Shown here piece after piece: positions 31,216 to 44,099 of a stretch of DNA of 64,000 nucleotides (positions within the stretch are counted from its first letter, which is position 1; each line of letters opens with the position of its first letter). Below the pieces are notes generated by a model. The model ran no database searches. It was not told the DNA's origin and saw only the letters and a list, made by a program, of their open reading frames with translations. The DNA is taken from the NCBI GenBank assembly GCA_036362985.1, contig JAYGXS010000002.1, forward strand, positions 98,766,474 to 98,830,473, written 5' to 3'. Source of the DNA: Ligula intestinalis (taxonomy: Eukaryota > Platyhelminthes > Cestoda > Diphyllobothriidea > Diphyllobothriidae). The translations under genes were made by a program, and so were the position numbers.

Positions 31216-31689
31216 ACACCGAGACGATCTTGATTACTGCATAGTTGTACAGGGGCTAAAAGAAGACATTTCAGACCAAAACGATCCAGACATGGTTTCC
31301 TTTTACGATGTCCTGAGCGAGCTGTTTCCGCCAGGAAAATAATTTGAAGTGCTGAGATCATTTGGTATCGGGAAAAGGCTGGCAGATACTGCAGAAATGC
31401 TCCGACCCAGACCGCTTAAAATCATATTTAAAAACAAGGAACATGTTAAGGTAATCCTGTCTCAAAAAAACTTACCTACGTCACGCGCATAAAGAGGTTT
31501 TTTAAACCGGAGTACTCCCTGGAGGAAAGACTGAAACGCCGAGAACTAATAGTGGAACTACATTCGAGGAACAAGAATGGCGGGGGCTGGCCTGATATCT
31601 TCAACGGGAAGATAATTCAGAAGGACACATTGAACCAAACCGTAATACTCAGGAAGTGACTGTCACAACCAGATTACATCGCAAAAAGA

Positions 31690-32354
31690 AACTATAGTGC
31701 ATGTACACCAATGCACAAAGCCTTCTCTCCAAATAAGATGAGCTTAAAGTTTTTATTTGCCAAATGGAACCAGATTTCGTCTGCATAACAGAAACATGGT
31801 TGACCATGAAGGTAGACGACCAGGGAATTGCTCTCCCCGGGTTTCAAGTTTTCTGAAAAAATGGAGTTGGGCATCAAGGTGGGGGTGTGCTAATCTATGT
31901 TAGTCACGGCCTGCTCGTGTCCGACAAATCCGAAAACCTTTCGAGCAATATAGAGGCAATATGGCTCACAACTAGAACACCGGGGTCACAGACCCTTAAC
32001 ATCATGGTGGTATACCGTCCACCATCGAGCAACTAACAGTCAGACACTAGTCTGGTAGAAGGAGTCGAAGAAATTGCTAAAAGATCTGATGTAATGGTCA
32101 TTGGAGACTTTAACGCCCCCCATATCGACTGGAATGTGAGTTTTGCGCCCGGCTCAGAAGTAAATTTCGATCGACGACTCTTGTGCACAGTACAGGCATC
32201 TTTCCTTACGCAACACGTCCTATATCCAACCAGATTACGCGAAGGGCAACAAGCTAATTGCTTAAACGTAGTACTTACCAAAGCACCTGATGGCATGGAC
32301 ATTGTAAATTGTTTACCACCTCTCGGAAAAAGTGATCACGTAGTGCTACAGTAA
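31690..32354 (+). pseudogene. Endonuclease of LINE D
   Basis: MEPDFVCITETWLTMKVDDQ, GHQGGGVLIYVSHGL and VMVIGDFNAPHIDW are present, ending GKSDHVVLQ. The catalytic Asp/Asn and SDH histidine are kept, but in-frame stops lie near 31856 and 32036. Confidence 0.85.
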
Positions 32355-32399
32355 GAATATTCACTCTTCTCTGTGCCCGATCGTAGTGCGGTAACCAGA

Positions 32400-34480
32400 C
32401 GCAACATCTGGAGTGGGGACTGTACACAAATGAAAACCACAGTAAGCGAGAAAGACGGGAATGAACTATTCACCATGTGCGTTCTCGATGATTGGTTGGC
32501 ATTCAAAGCCGTATTACATGGACTAATTACAGCTTTTTGTCCTATCACGGTAAAAAAATTAACAATTAGATCTCGATAGCTACCACCGACGCTAAAGAGG
32601 GAAGTAAACCGCAAAGGAAGGATGTTCAAAATCTATCGCAGAGAGAGGACAACCGAATCGTACAATAGCTTTAATGCGCAGAGTAACAAGGTTAAGAGCC
32701 TGATACGAATTAGCCGCCAAAACCTCGAGAGTAATCTAATAAACCATGCAGTAGGAAACCCAAAGCCTACATACAGCTACGTTAGGCAATGTACTCGAAA
32801 TAGAGACTCTATTTCTCTGCTAAAACAGACGACGGTGTAGAAATTTTGGAGATTAACGAAAAGGCGGAACATCTATCCTGCTTCTTCCAGTCGGTCTTTA
32901 GGAGAGAGTCTGAGTTCACCACTATTAACTGCAGTGTGAATGTGATCCAGACCATAGACTTGGTTGCACTCACGGAAGCTACCGTTCTGCGAGAACTTAT
33001 ACTGCTCGAAGAAATGAAGTCGTCACGTCCGGATTCGATACCTGCAAAGCTATTAAAAGAGCTAGTCATAGAGTTGGCGGTACCCCTGTACCTTATCTTC
33101 CGAGCTTCTCTTAATACTGGACAAGTGCCACCCGATTGGAAGGCAGCGTGTATCTCACCAATCAACAAAAGTGGGAATCGGGTGACCGCAAATAACTATA
33201 GGCTTTTCAGCCTCACCTCAATATCCTGCAAGCTTATCGAACGCATAGTCAAACGCGAGCTGATGCAGTTTTTGAGCAACATCAACTTCTGTCTGATAAG
33301 CAGCACGGATTCCGCAGGGGAAGGTCCTGCTTGACCAATCTGCTTTATTGTCTAGAACAATGGACTTGAGCGATCGATGAAGGGAAAACGGTGCATGCAG
33401 TCTTTGTAGACTTCAAGAAGGCGTTTGACACGGTGCCCCATCAACGTCTCTTATACAAGCTCAGCCACATAGGGGTAAGGGGAAACATTTTGCAGCGGAT
33501 CGAAAGCTTCTTGACTGGTCGTATCCAGACCATATGCATTGGTGAACAGCGGTCGACGGAGGTAGCAGTTGAGAGCGGGGTTCCACAGGGATCTGTTCTT
33601 GGCCCTATTCTCTTCCTTATATATATATTGCTGACTGCATAAGCGGACTAGACTGCGAAATCACAATGTTTTCTGATGACATAAAAGTTTGGAAGGTCAT
33701 ACGCAACCAAGACGATAAATTAAACCTCCAGGCAAATTTGCGTAGACTCGAGCAATGGTCGACCCTTTGGCTCATACCATTCAATGTGGCCAAATGCAAC
33801 CTAGTGCGCTTTAGTAGAACCAGCACTACGCCTCGGAGGGTGTATTACCTTGATCACACGCCACTACCAGATTTAGAGGTTCAGAAAGACCTGGGGGTGT
33901 GGTTCACGCCTTCACTGAAGCCATCACTCTTCGTCCTGAAAGTGGCTGAATCCGCAATGTCGAGCTTGTATCTAATCAAGCGCGCCTATGCTAAGTTTGA
34001 CAAAGTTGTATTTGGCAAGGTATTCGGCACGTTCGTGCAACCTCAACTGGAATTTGCAATCCATGCCTGGAGATTTTGGACAGCCAAAGGCAAAAAAACC
34101 TTAAAAGGGTACAAAGACGCAAAACAAAATTACTACGAGGCCAACGGAACCTCCCTTATGAGACCCGATTGGTAAATCTTGACTTGTTTCCTCTGGATTA
34201 CAGGCAGCTACGTGGGGACCTAATCCAGGCATTCCGCATGTTGCGTGGTCAGGATTGCTGCCTCCAAACAAATGACTTCTTTGAGCGGGACAACACCTCT
34301 AGGCTGCGAGGACACCCCCTCAAATTACCTGTGACTGGGGAAAAACTTGACCTAAAAAATTCCTTTTCTCGAAGAAGGTAATTCAGGCATGGAATGCCCT
34401 TCCTGCGGATATTGCCATGTCTCTTTCCGTGGATGTTTTTAAGGCAAACCAAGCCCGATTTAATGAGTATCGTCACGATT
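32400..34480 (+). pseudogene. Reverse transcriptase of LINE D
   Basis: AVGNPKPTYSYVRQ, an interrupted palm (VDFKKAFDTVPHQRLLYKL, SGVPQGSVLGPILFL), catalytic box MFSDDIKVW (FSDD in place of YADD/FADD), thumb KDLGVWFTPSL, and C-terminal LRGHPLKL then DLKNSFS. Split over at least five frames by stops and indels. The box change and frame breaks mean it is dead. Confidence 0.88.
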
Positions 34481-35499
34481 AAGTACTCCAAATCCAATCA
34501 CTGAAGTGTTCCGAATCCAAAAATTGAAGCACTCTAAATCCAAACACTGAAATTCTAGAAATTCTATAAATAGATAGTAATAATAATTTTTAAGTAGTAT
34601 TTTTAGTAGTATTTAACCAAAGGCGTTAAGACATTGCCTAGCTCCGACTTCTCTGCTCACTATGTGCACGGAGCTGATCGCATCTGAGGTCCCATCTACC
34701 GCACCTATAGTCCTAGGCTACGCGGCCCTGTCACACCCTTTCTCGTATCGACCGACTGCTGACGACATGGCAGGTTCCTCGGCTCTATGCACAGCAAAGG
34801 CTTATCATGGTCGCATCTCCAGTTCTTTAGGACGTTCTCATGACTCCGAGGTCTCCTCCTAGTATGGTCCTTCGGATGTAGATATTACTCAGCATGGACG
34901 TCATTGCTGCCGTCAACGTTCAGAGAAGCATCATGCCCCTATCATCCACATAATTCCCCCATGAGTGACAGTTTTTCTCCTGAGAACAACAAATTACATT
35001 CCATTTTGAATTATGAGCCAGCCTTAGGAGTTTTTTCACTGTCTGCTCTTCTTCCTCAGTTACACTGCTGGCTCGTGTAAACTGAGTGTGAGTGTATTAC
35101 TTGAAACATGCGAGTAGTCGTCTGAAATTGTGTCAATGACTTTTTTGGAATTTTAGGCTATGCCGATGCATTTCTGAAATCCTATGTACCAAGAGGGAGT
35201 TCAAAGGCGTTTGCCTTTTTTTCCTTTAATAAATTTGAATTGACTTGATGAACATCGAGATAGAGTTTCCGAGTGGAAGGTTGATAACTGACTGATCGTG
35301 GAACTGGCATCTCAACCCTCGGCCCGCGTTGATGTCCGCTAGCCACCTGTTACGTTTTCATTATCATGATCGATGTTCCTTGGCAGGAATAGCATCCATT
35401 CTGTTCCCAATTAGCTGCCTAGTGCATTAAGATCGGGGAAATTAAGGTTCTCGAAAATAAGTCTTTCGTTGCGAGAAGCAACTTAAAAACAGTTGAAAA

Positions 35500-36975
35500 G
35501 ACAAGGTTACTCGAAAAACTCTAGATGTCATAGTGCTTCATGCCAGGTCTGTTATAAATAATACGGCTAGTTTCGAGCCATTGCTTTTGAGATGACACCT
35601 GATGTTATATGCATAACAAAATCTTGGACCCACCCAATCATTTCTGACTCCTCCCTTATCATAGATGAGTATGATCTTTACCGTCAAGGTCGCACTAATA
35701 GGTGTGGTAGTGGTCGCCTTCACTATATTAGGATGTCCTTCAAGCCTTTTCCCTTTGATCTTAAAAGCACGTCCTTCTCTGAAAATTACTGCCGGAAAAA
35801 ATGCGATTATCGGATGCGTATATAATCTTCCTAACTCAACATCTGAAGATGTTGCAAATCTTTGTGACATATTAACGTTCATTTCAGAGTCCGCTTCCGA
35901 AGTAAAAATTATTGCTGAAGGTTTAAATGTCCTCGAATTAGACTGGCCTTCAAACTCTTGTCCACCTAGATTTCAGCCTTTCCTAGATACCATCAATTTT
36001 TCTAATTGGTCTCAACTGGTCCACTCCCCAACAAGACAGAATCATATCCTAGACTAGATTTTTAATAAACGGTCTTGCTTCCCTCTTCGCTGATTTTAAG
36101 CAGGATATTATCCAAAGTGATCATTCATTAATCTACTGTTGCCTTCCCCTCGTATCTACGAAAAAGAATAGCACCGTTCGTACCTATCATGTCTCACAGA
36201 TATTAGCTTAACTTGCAATTTTCTTGACTCGTTGGATTGGCAGAGTCTCACTCCCACGAACGACGCTGCTTGTATTTCTGAACTTATGTCGGTCGTTTTT
36301 AATAAAATTTTGGAATTTGTGCCCACTAAAATAGTGAAATCCTACGCATCAGAATCGACCGTCCTTCACTTTCTATCGCAAAGACTAAAAAAATTGAGCA
36401 TGCACTGTAAAGATAGATATGCTATTTGGCTCTCTGTGCATTAAGGTATCGCAGAGGTCTGCAAATTAGCCTCCAAGGTCCGTTTCGCCCCTAACAAACA
36501 GAGGGAATATTGCACACTGAGCGAGTTATACTCTGCGAAATTAGTTGCCCAACTGTTCCGTTCTAGGTCATCCGCAAAACGAGGCAATTAAATCCCCCCA
36601 TTGCTCAATGAAAATCAAACATTTGTACTTGATGAGACTGACAAGGGTGAACTGTTTCATGCATTTTCTGCACAGAATCTTACGACAGAATCCGAACCGG
36701 TCCCGTCGTTTCAACCATATTTTTGGCTTATGCTCAATTTGTCCAAGAGATACTAGATATTTGTCCGAATACCTGACCCTCCAAGATTCATATATGGCAA
36801 CATACAATAGATACGTGTGTTTGTTCGAGCGGAAATGGGCCAAGAAGCTTCAGGTCAGTAAGTCCCAAGCAGCTGCACAACTGTTTTTTTGGATGAACCT
36901 CCCGATGAACTGCCGTCTACCTGCACATACAGGGCCCATTATCAACGATCAATTTTTAAATCGTTCGATTTTCCC
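35500..36975 (+). pseudogene. LINE element E, endonuclease and start of reverse transcriptase
   Basis: PDVICITKSWTHPIISDSSL, DEYDLYRQ, AIIGCVYNLP and SPTRQNHILD belong to a LINE endonuclease; the GDFN motif is decayed to AEGLN. Downstream, FVLDETDKGELFHAF is like the linker before the reverse transcriptase. The closest relative in the window is element F (56900-57900). 3' end not found; the copy fades near 36975. Confidence 0.7.
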
Positions 36976-37344
36976 TTAACTGACCACGATAGCCATTCTT
37001 CTAGAAGATCTGGCGAGAAGTTTCCATTTCATGAACTTTCCTGAGCTTCTTTGCAAATACTGCTTTAGGCGATACAAGTGAATGGAGGAGAAAATCTTGT
37101 GACCAGCGTTAAAAAGAAGGACACCCCAGCGTAATCTTCATTTTATTTTGCAAATGTGTGTCAATGTGATTTCGTTTTGTGGTAAAACAATCAGCTTATG
37201 TTCCATACGTGACCTCTTGTGCGTAAAATGTTTTTGCTTACTCAAAAAGAGCATTATTTTGCAATCGAAATGTGGATAAACCACAACGCACCGCAACCCC
37301 TATAATGTCCAAGAACGCAGTACACAGTTTTCAAGCTGCTGCAA

Positions 37345-37670
37345 TTTGCCTACGCGCTTGTCAAAACATATTGGCTTCCACGCTCATTGAACGTGGTTGG
37401 CTGTGGTAAGGTGATTATCCATACTGACGCTGCTAGTGGCCAGATTTCGCCATCTGTGTGAGTTGGGCTCGACAAGGGTAGCGCCAACCACAGCGACCAC
37501 CTGCATGCTCTCCCTGTCGCTAAGTAATTTTCTCTGACAAAGGTCCAGTGCCGTGTATAGAGCTGAGAGATCATTTCACTGCACATGAAGTTTCCAACTC
37601 TGTAGATAATTTGAACATCCTCAAAGTTGAATGTGTGGTCGGCTCCCTTAAAATGAGGCACGAATTAGGA
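37345..37670 (-). pseudogene. Penelope-like GIY-YIG endonuclease fragment
   Basis: MPHFKGADHTFNFEDVQIIY followed by RVGNF. The HTFNFEDVxII pattern is typical of the middle of the Penelope GIY-YIG region. C-terminal remainder diverged. No reverse transcriptase domain recognised upstream to 38700. Confidence 0.5.
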
Positions 37671-37679
37671 TTTCGAAGC

Positions 37680-40390
37680 GTTTCTCATCACTGCTACAAC
37701 ATGCTCAAACATTTGCGCTAGGAGTAGTCTTCTAGCTTCTCGGACAGTTATTTTGATTAGGGTTGAAAGAAGCCACCGAACTTTTCACAGTTAAACCCCA
37801 GGCACTTGAAATCTATCCAGCGTTGTTTGCACCTGAGGAGGAAAATGCAAAATTGTCAATCTATCAACGCATTGGAAGAAAGCATAAAATACCGATTCTA
37901 TGGTCCCCTCCAGCCAAAGGGACTCCAACTTAAGGATGGGCGGAGTAGCTGTTTTAACAAACGAAATATCTGATTGCTGATTCAGCAGCATAGAGAACAC
38001 AATTCCGGAGGAGATGTACGGGTTTAAGTATCCTACGACGGCGAGCTCCATTTTATATCAGTTCCGAAGACCTGCTAGTCCAGAAAGCGAATTTCTCCCA
38101 AGAGACATATTGCATGAAAAAAGGAATCGCCGCAGACACGCTCATATCCACTCACTCATGAAATTATTTCTTCCGACGTTATTTAATCTGACTTCCTTAT
38201 TGCTTACATGGGTACCAGGTGCATCATCACTAACTGACGAGGGCACGAAAAAGCACTAACCAGATTAGATATTTTGACAAATCAAATATATGATTACTGA
38301 TTAGTAAACGACAGGGATAAGTGCCCTGCTTAAAGATGTCATGGTATATTTTGACGGCCTGGTCCGTTTTATTGAATTCCGCAATTCCTTCTAGTCCAGA
38401 TCATTGAATTCTTCTGACGAGAAAAATGCAATAAACGAAAAAGTTTCTCACATAGACCCATAGTCTCTAGTTTTTAGCAATTCGACCTCAAAACGTACGC
38501 TATGTTTGGTGGAACAATCTTGAACAATCTGCGAGTAGATGAAGGGCACTCCAAAGCGTTCGTTGCCTTCCAGATACATAGCCGAGATGGTCTTGCAACC
38601 TCTGGATACGTGGGTTTGTGGTGCCTGTAGTCATACTTCCTCTCACACACGCATGAACCAGCGCTCAACCTTACCCAATCTGTTCTGATCTGGCTAATCA
38701 TCTCCCGAGGCTAAAAAACACAAGTGCAGCGTTGTTGGCCGCAGAAACGACTATACACGCTGGCCTTTTCGGTCGGATGCATGCCAGTCCGAGTTTCGAA
38801 TTACTCCTTTATTTTCTCCCACTCCTTCTTTACAGAAAAAAAGCTGTTCCTCCTATTCCGACTTCCCACGTCTTTACTTTCCCACACGGAGCCGAGCCTG
38901 AATATCGCACTGGCTAGAGTTTTTTCATTTAACCTATCGCCACCGCGTGGGTTTTCCACCGCTGACCAAAACTACGGTCTCAATTTGTGGATACCACCTT
39001 CGTCATCATCGAATAGGACAAGGTGCTGACATTCAAAGGATGCCTCTTTGGGCATTTTATTTACGATAGAAATGGTATCAATCATGCCACAAGTGAACTC
39101 GCTTGTCAATCACTTATTAGCCACTGTCATCCCTCAGACAGTGAGTTGCAACATGGACTGCAAGTTTTTTAGTTTGTCCAATTATAAAGTCAGATAGCAT
39201 TATCGAGTGTACGTTTACTGTCTTTCTGGCATAAAACTATAAAATTGTCATCATTTTGTCCCCAGTGCTTGCGCAAAGTCGCGGTCAACTTGCCAAACAT
39301 TTTCCGTGCATGAAAAACCGAGAGCCTGGTCTCCTATTTCAGAAAAAATTGACGCTAAAAGAAAAACTCTGAGATTTTACTTGTACTTTTTACGGCTGTG
39401 ATCATGCCTGATCCAGCCGACCTCAATTGGGTCATGGACAGCGTGACGATTCGCGGCAGCGAATCAAGAGAGCTCTACCCAGTCCCTTTTTTAGCGCTAG
39501 AGACCAAATACCGAAGGTTCATGAACCACTTCCATATCCTGATGATTGAGCCAAGCCAGATGTTGAGTTGACGCCCTCTTCAACGTTTGCAGTGAGGTAA
39601 ATGTTGTGGGTTGAGGGGAGTAACACTGAGCTCCTGGAGTTGATGACGAAGAATTTTTCCAAACCATCTCAGTGGTCTATTTCTTACACATGCTATGGTG
39701 GCTAGTTCTGCGAGTTTCGTTTAAATTGAATACCGAAACAATAGTAGACAGAGGGAAGAAAAAAATACTTGTTCCTTTACCAGATCGGCGAAGCCTCGAT
39801 ACAGAAGTCACCGGTTACTAAGCTCATGGCTAATAGGCCCAGCCGCTTATAAAGCCCAATTTGGTCTGGGCCCGAGGTTCGCTTAATAACCGGCGACTGC
39901 TGTATTTATCATATTCCCGATCTCAGCTGACAAAGAAACGAACCCCTCGTGCATTGGTGAAAAACCAACAATTCCAGGTTCAAATCTCGGGAGTTCTAAC
40001 CCTTGAGCTTGGGTATAACCCTCTGATGACGGCTTACAAGCCAAAAAATGGCCATTATGATCTCTCTTTGCTTTGTCGGATCCATTACACCTAATCCTAA
40101 GCAGTTTGAATTTGCCAGAAGTTGAGTGGCATACACTTACCGTCCTTATCTCAAGGCATTTGTAAACGCCATTCACAACTGAAACTGGCGTGAACCATGA
40201 AGAACACTGAAGACCAGTAAACCAGTAACTTTTATTAAGTATTAGGTCCAAATTACCCGTTATGCCTCAAATGCCTCAATAGTACAAAAGCACACCACTT
40301 GGTAATGGTTTCTCTACATTCTACCAGATAAGGTCAGGTGCATAAGCGTGATGTTCTGCGCTACGAACATTCAAGCACGATTGATAATTG
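37680..40390. other. Unassigned; one tRNA-like block
   Basis: No gene recognised. CCAGGTTCAAATCTCGGGAG near 39975-39995 looks like a pol III B box, with TCCCGAT about 60 nt upstream able to pair with its end, suggesting another tRNA-derived repeat. Not an intact tRNA. Confidence 0.35.
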
Positions 40391-40399
40391 AATTTGTGA

Positions 40400-40580
40400 C
40401 GCTGCTAGACAAAAAACAAAGAGAAACTCGAAGCAATAGCAGCACCCTCCTCACCCGTGCCTGGCAATCACTGTAACCTCATAAATTACCGACAGAAACA
40501 CTGGATAACTGCAGTTGCAGCCTCGTCTGCTTAAAGTTAGAATATTACAAGGCCGTTTTCGGCAAAAGCCTCTGTGTCGA
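40400..40580 (+). repeat. Dispersed repeat R5, copy 1
   Basis: AAACAAAGAGAAACTCGAAGCA, TTGCAGCC, AAGTTAGAA and GTTTTCGGCAAAAG blocks match 47095-47250 and 46795-46860 in the same orientation. No coding frame. Confidence 0.5.
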
Positions 40581-40589
40581 GTTGACGTC

Positions 40590-43500
40590 AAAACGACAAA
40601 ACCACCATCTTATGCCAAAGCTTTAATCGGAGCAGCGACAACTCAAGGTCACACATCGGGTTTGCAGTCAGATAATGTTGGTTTGAGAAATTGCTGGCGA
40701 AACTTGGCCACAGAATGCTATTCTCCGTGCAATGAATGGCAACGTGCACTAAATTTGGAAAATGTCTGCATATATAAATAAAGAAACAGCAGAAATAGTA
40801 ACTGCACATCGATCTGGCCTCCGACGGGAGTCGGTCTTTATCTCCAAAGCGTATCAAGGAACAGTTATGCTACATCTCCCAGATGTATGTTAGGAAGACA
40901 AGACAGACAATAAAGCAGAGAACAGTTCAAATTAACAACTTCAGTTTGAAAATCAAACTCTGCGCTTGTATCTCGACTTGTCCTGTGTTCGTCAGCAAGT
41001 CGTCTCGCCTGCAGCGTGTCTTCTCTGTCTCGACAGCGCGCTTTCGTGTCGGGCAACAGCCCTAGTGTCGGCAGCGGAATGCACCTTCTGTTAGCAACCT
41101 CGCTACTTAAGAGCCAGCAGTCTTTGTTCCTTATCTCTTCTTATTGGTCCCTCCGCGAGGCACTTATCCAGACGGCCATCGTGTGCTGCTGGTGATCTCA
41201 GTGTGACACGTCGCGCGCGCTTCGCCCTTCGTGCATCAGTCCTTTGGCGTGTGGGCTTTCTTTGTTACCTGACCTCAAGACGGCCATTGGGTGCAGGTGG
41301 ACCGCTTAGAAAGATGCATAATTCGGACGCGTTCTCATCCGTGTTCATGGCTCTGTGGGACTGCGTGCTTACTCGTGGCCCGTTGTCAGGCATGACCTCA
41401 GGATGACAAGGGTGATAATTCACGTCCTAACAAGTTCATGAAGAATACGCGCAAGTTCGCAGCGGGGACAGCGCTTGCGACCACAGGCTTCAGATATCGA
41501 CTTATTAGCTCAGTTTTTGCAGCGCCTAAGAAAGGTAGTCATATGAACATCTTTATCGTTTCTGCAGTTAATAAAGCAGAATTCTAGGGCATCTGCCAAT
41601 AGTCCCAAAGATGAACCTTATTGAGAATTAGCCCTCAAGAAGCGTGTTCTGTCGTCACCAGCCATTAAACGAGACCAATCGAGGCTCCTCCAGAATTTTT
41701 ACCTTACTTACGCCTATCCACGAGCGTTTATTGGGCGGAATTGAACGTCACCAATGATATGGACCGAGAAGCTTTGCCCACCGAAGTTGTGACTGAGCAT
41801 TCTGTACATTAAAGCGGTCTCCAAAATCGCAACACGAGACCTCGCCCCTCGCGAGATAGGGGAGGGTGCAGGCAGTGTGCACGAAAATACTCTAACAGTT
41901 GCTAGAACCCTAGACTCCTGCGTGCGCTGGAGCAACACAAAGGCCACATAAGTAATGAACCATTGAAACCCGTCTCTGGGCCCGCCCGCCCGCCCGCGCG
42001 CCAGTCAATCACTCTACATAAAAGAGACACGCTGACTGCGGTGCCCGAGTTATTTCGGCAGTTGGCAACTCTCCAAGCCACAGCTCTGAGTGCACCGTGA
42101 TAGTTTTGACTGCATCAGCGTGTTTTTAGTAAGGAACAAAAAAGCACTGAGATCAAAACTCATTCGCTCCCCAACCGCCATTAAGGGGCCACCACCTAGC
42201 CAATCGTTCGCCTGAGGTGGGATGGGCGCATTGGCTAAAGTTGCCAGTGAAACTGTCTGCGGGCGCTACAGCATGACCTCACCCCCTTGCCACACACCAG
42301 GATTCACATAGCCAGGGGACTAGAAAGGAGCCGACACCCTCTGACTCCCAGTCCACCAGTCAACTACTTTACAACCAACACACATTGGGCTGATGGTGTG
42401 CCCAGTGAATGTGCTCAAAAGAAACAAAACTGAATGTGAGCATTGTAGAGCAGGGAAAAGGAAGAAAAAGAAGGAAGAAAAGGTGAAGAAGAAGGAAAGA
42501 AAAGTCAGAACGAAAAAGAAAACACGATCGAGAACAAAGTTTACCTTTCAAAGATGATCCTTAGCTTGGAGATGGTGAGACAATGAGTGGGTGGGGCTGG
42601 AGCTAGTAGGGGCTGTGTAGGATGTGCTGAGCGTGTCGACGTAGCGGCGCATGCCACTGCCGTATATGCACATTTTACCTAGTAGGCCCATGCAATGAGT
42701 AAATGCGTAGGGCAGCCTGGGAAATGACGGCGGCAGTCTCTACTGTATGCTGGTGCTCAGAAAACTAGTTCACCTGCCTGATTCGCATAACCTCAACAAC
42801 AGCAATTATCCACTGTGGTACAAGCAATGTTGCAAAATTGATCACCCACGCTGCTCGGTATAGGAGTTGCCCACACTAAGGTAACAAGTGCTGCAGCCGA
42901 AAGTCTCTACTACCAAGCAGCAACAGCAGCAGAAACCAGCCGTTATCTACCGACTTTAAGGCAGTTGCTGGATGTACAACTACGTTGGAGAAATTTGCCG
43001 AGAGCCACAGGCGCGAGAGCATGAGCCTCAGCTTAGTGTAAAGTTGGACCTATAGTCGGAGGTAGCAACCCAATCTGCAGCTATGGAGCATGTGCTGAAA
43101 TTTTCGGGTGTTAAAATTATGTGTAACACTGAAGATCACAAATAAAGACAGATTGAAAAAGCCTGAACATCGACCAAATATTCCGTAAAATGCCTCACAA
43201 ATGTAATTACCACCTATCCGGAGCCTTCGTGTCGGAGGTCAGTCACGGCGCTTGAAAATTGAGACCGCCAACTAACTGTTCGACCAACGCGTATGGGCAT
43301 GATGCAGGCCAGCATGACTGGAGACAACAAGGGACACAAGAAACACTGACGCCATTGCGGCAGACGCAGTACTATCGTCGGTTAACGGGACACTAGTGAC
43401 AGTTAAATGCGACCCACAGACAGCGGCTCAGTCGGTATTTGCAGACTGCGCATAGGAAAAAATGAACAGCACGTAACGAGAACCATAGCCTTAACGCTTC

Positions 43501-44075
43501 ATGAAAGCTCCCAAAATGTTACTAGCATTTGGTCAGGCTACTCTGTTTTTACCAATCTGCCGAGATTTTTATTCATTCTGCTTATTCATTTAGGCTGCTA
43601 CCCGCCAAGCAGCTAATTTCTCGACGGGCCTCTTACGAAGGCTTCTAGCAGCAACCGAGTTAAGGCTATGAAGTTCTCGAATCCAGTGCTGTCCGGTCAG
43701 AAGACGCTAATACAGGCACTATGTCTATTATAGATTTGGTCAGAGCTGCGATATCACCATCCACGTTACGCCAGACGTGAGCCTCCAAGGAAGAATACGT
43801 CAAGAAGTGGGCAGAGCAGAAGTCTTAGAGCATACTTACGGCAAGCAAACTTTAGGTAAAAGATTGGACCAACGAGATTGTGTTCTTAATTCAGGCGCGA
43901 CTCACAGGCTTTTTGACTCATAAAATTAACGTGCTAGGGTAATGAACTCGGACGCCACTACGCGCGAACAAATCATTAGGGCGGTGTGCACTCGCAGTTA
44001 AGCTGGGCCCTTACAACCTCCTCCATGACCGATTCCAGGTGGTGATCTAATGCCGCTCCCCTACTTCCCGCTCAG
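40590..44075. other. Unassigned, with repeat R1 copy 2
   Basis: Partly GC-rich (41000-42400). A purine-rich stretch (GGAAGAAAAGG type) lies at about 42450-42520. No gene recognised. Confidence 0.45.
42035..42260 (+). repeat. Dispersed GC-rich repeat R1, copy 2
   Basis: Second copy of the repeat at 4655-4850, about 75 percent similar by eye over the best 120 bp. No coding content. Confidence 0.55.
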
Positions 44076-44099
44076 TGCACATGACAGAGATGTTCAATT

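Larger units (their letters stand above)
30935..35245 (+). mobile_element. LINE element D (CR1/jockey-like), near full length, degenerate
   Basis: 5' to 3' on the plus strand: tandem 144-bp units (30938-31215), an ORF1-like RRM-type remnant (31220-31680), endonuclease (31690-32354), reverse transcriptase (about 32400-34480), and a 3' UTR ending in a stem-loop (35203-35218) and TTTAATAAATTTGAATTGAC. Stops and frameshifts throughout. Same family as element G on the opposite strand. Confidence 0.85.

Noticed and set aside
39915..39995. Possible tRNA gene
   Set aside because: A B-box-like CAGGTTCAAATC is present, but no full cloverleaf or convincing anticodon arm could be drawn; kept only as a tRNA-like block.
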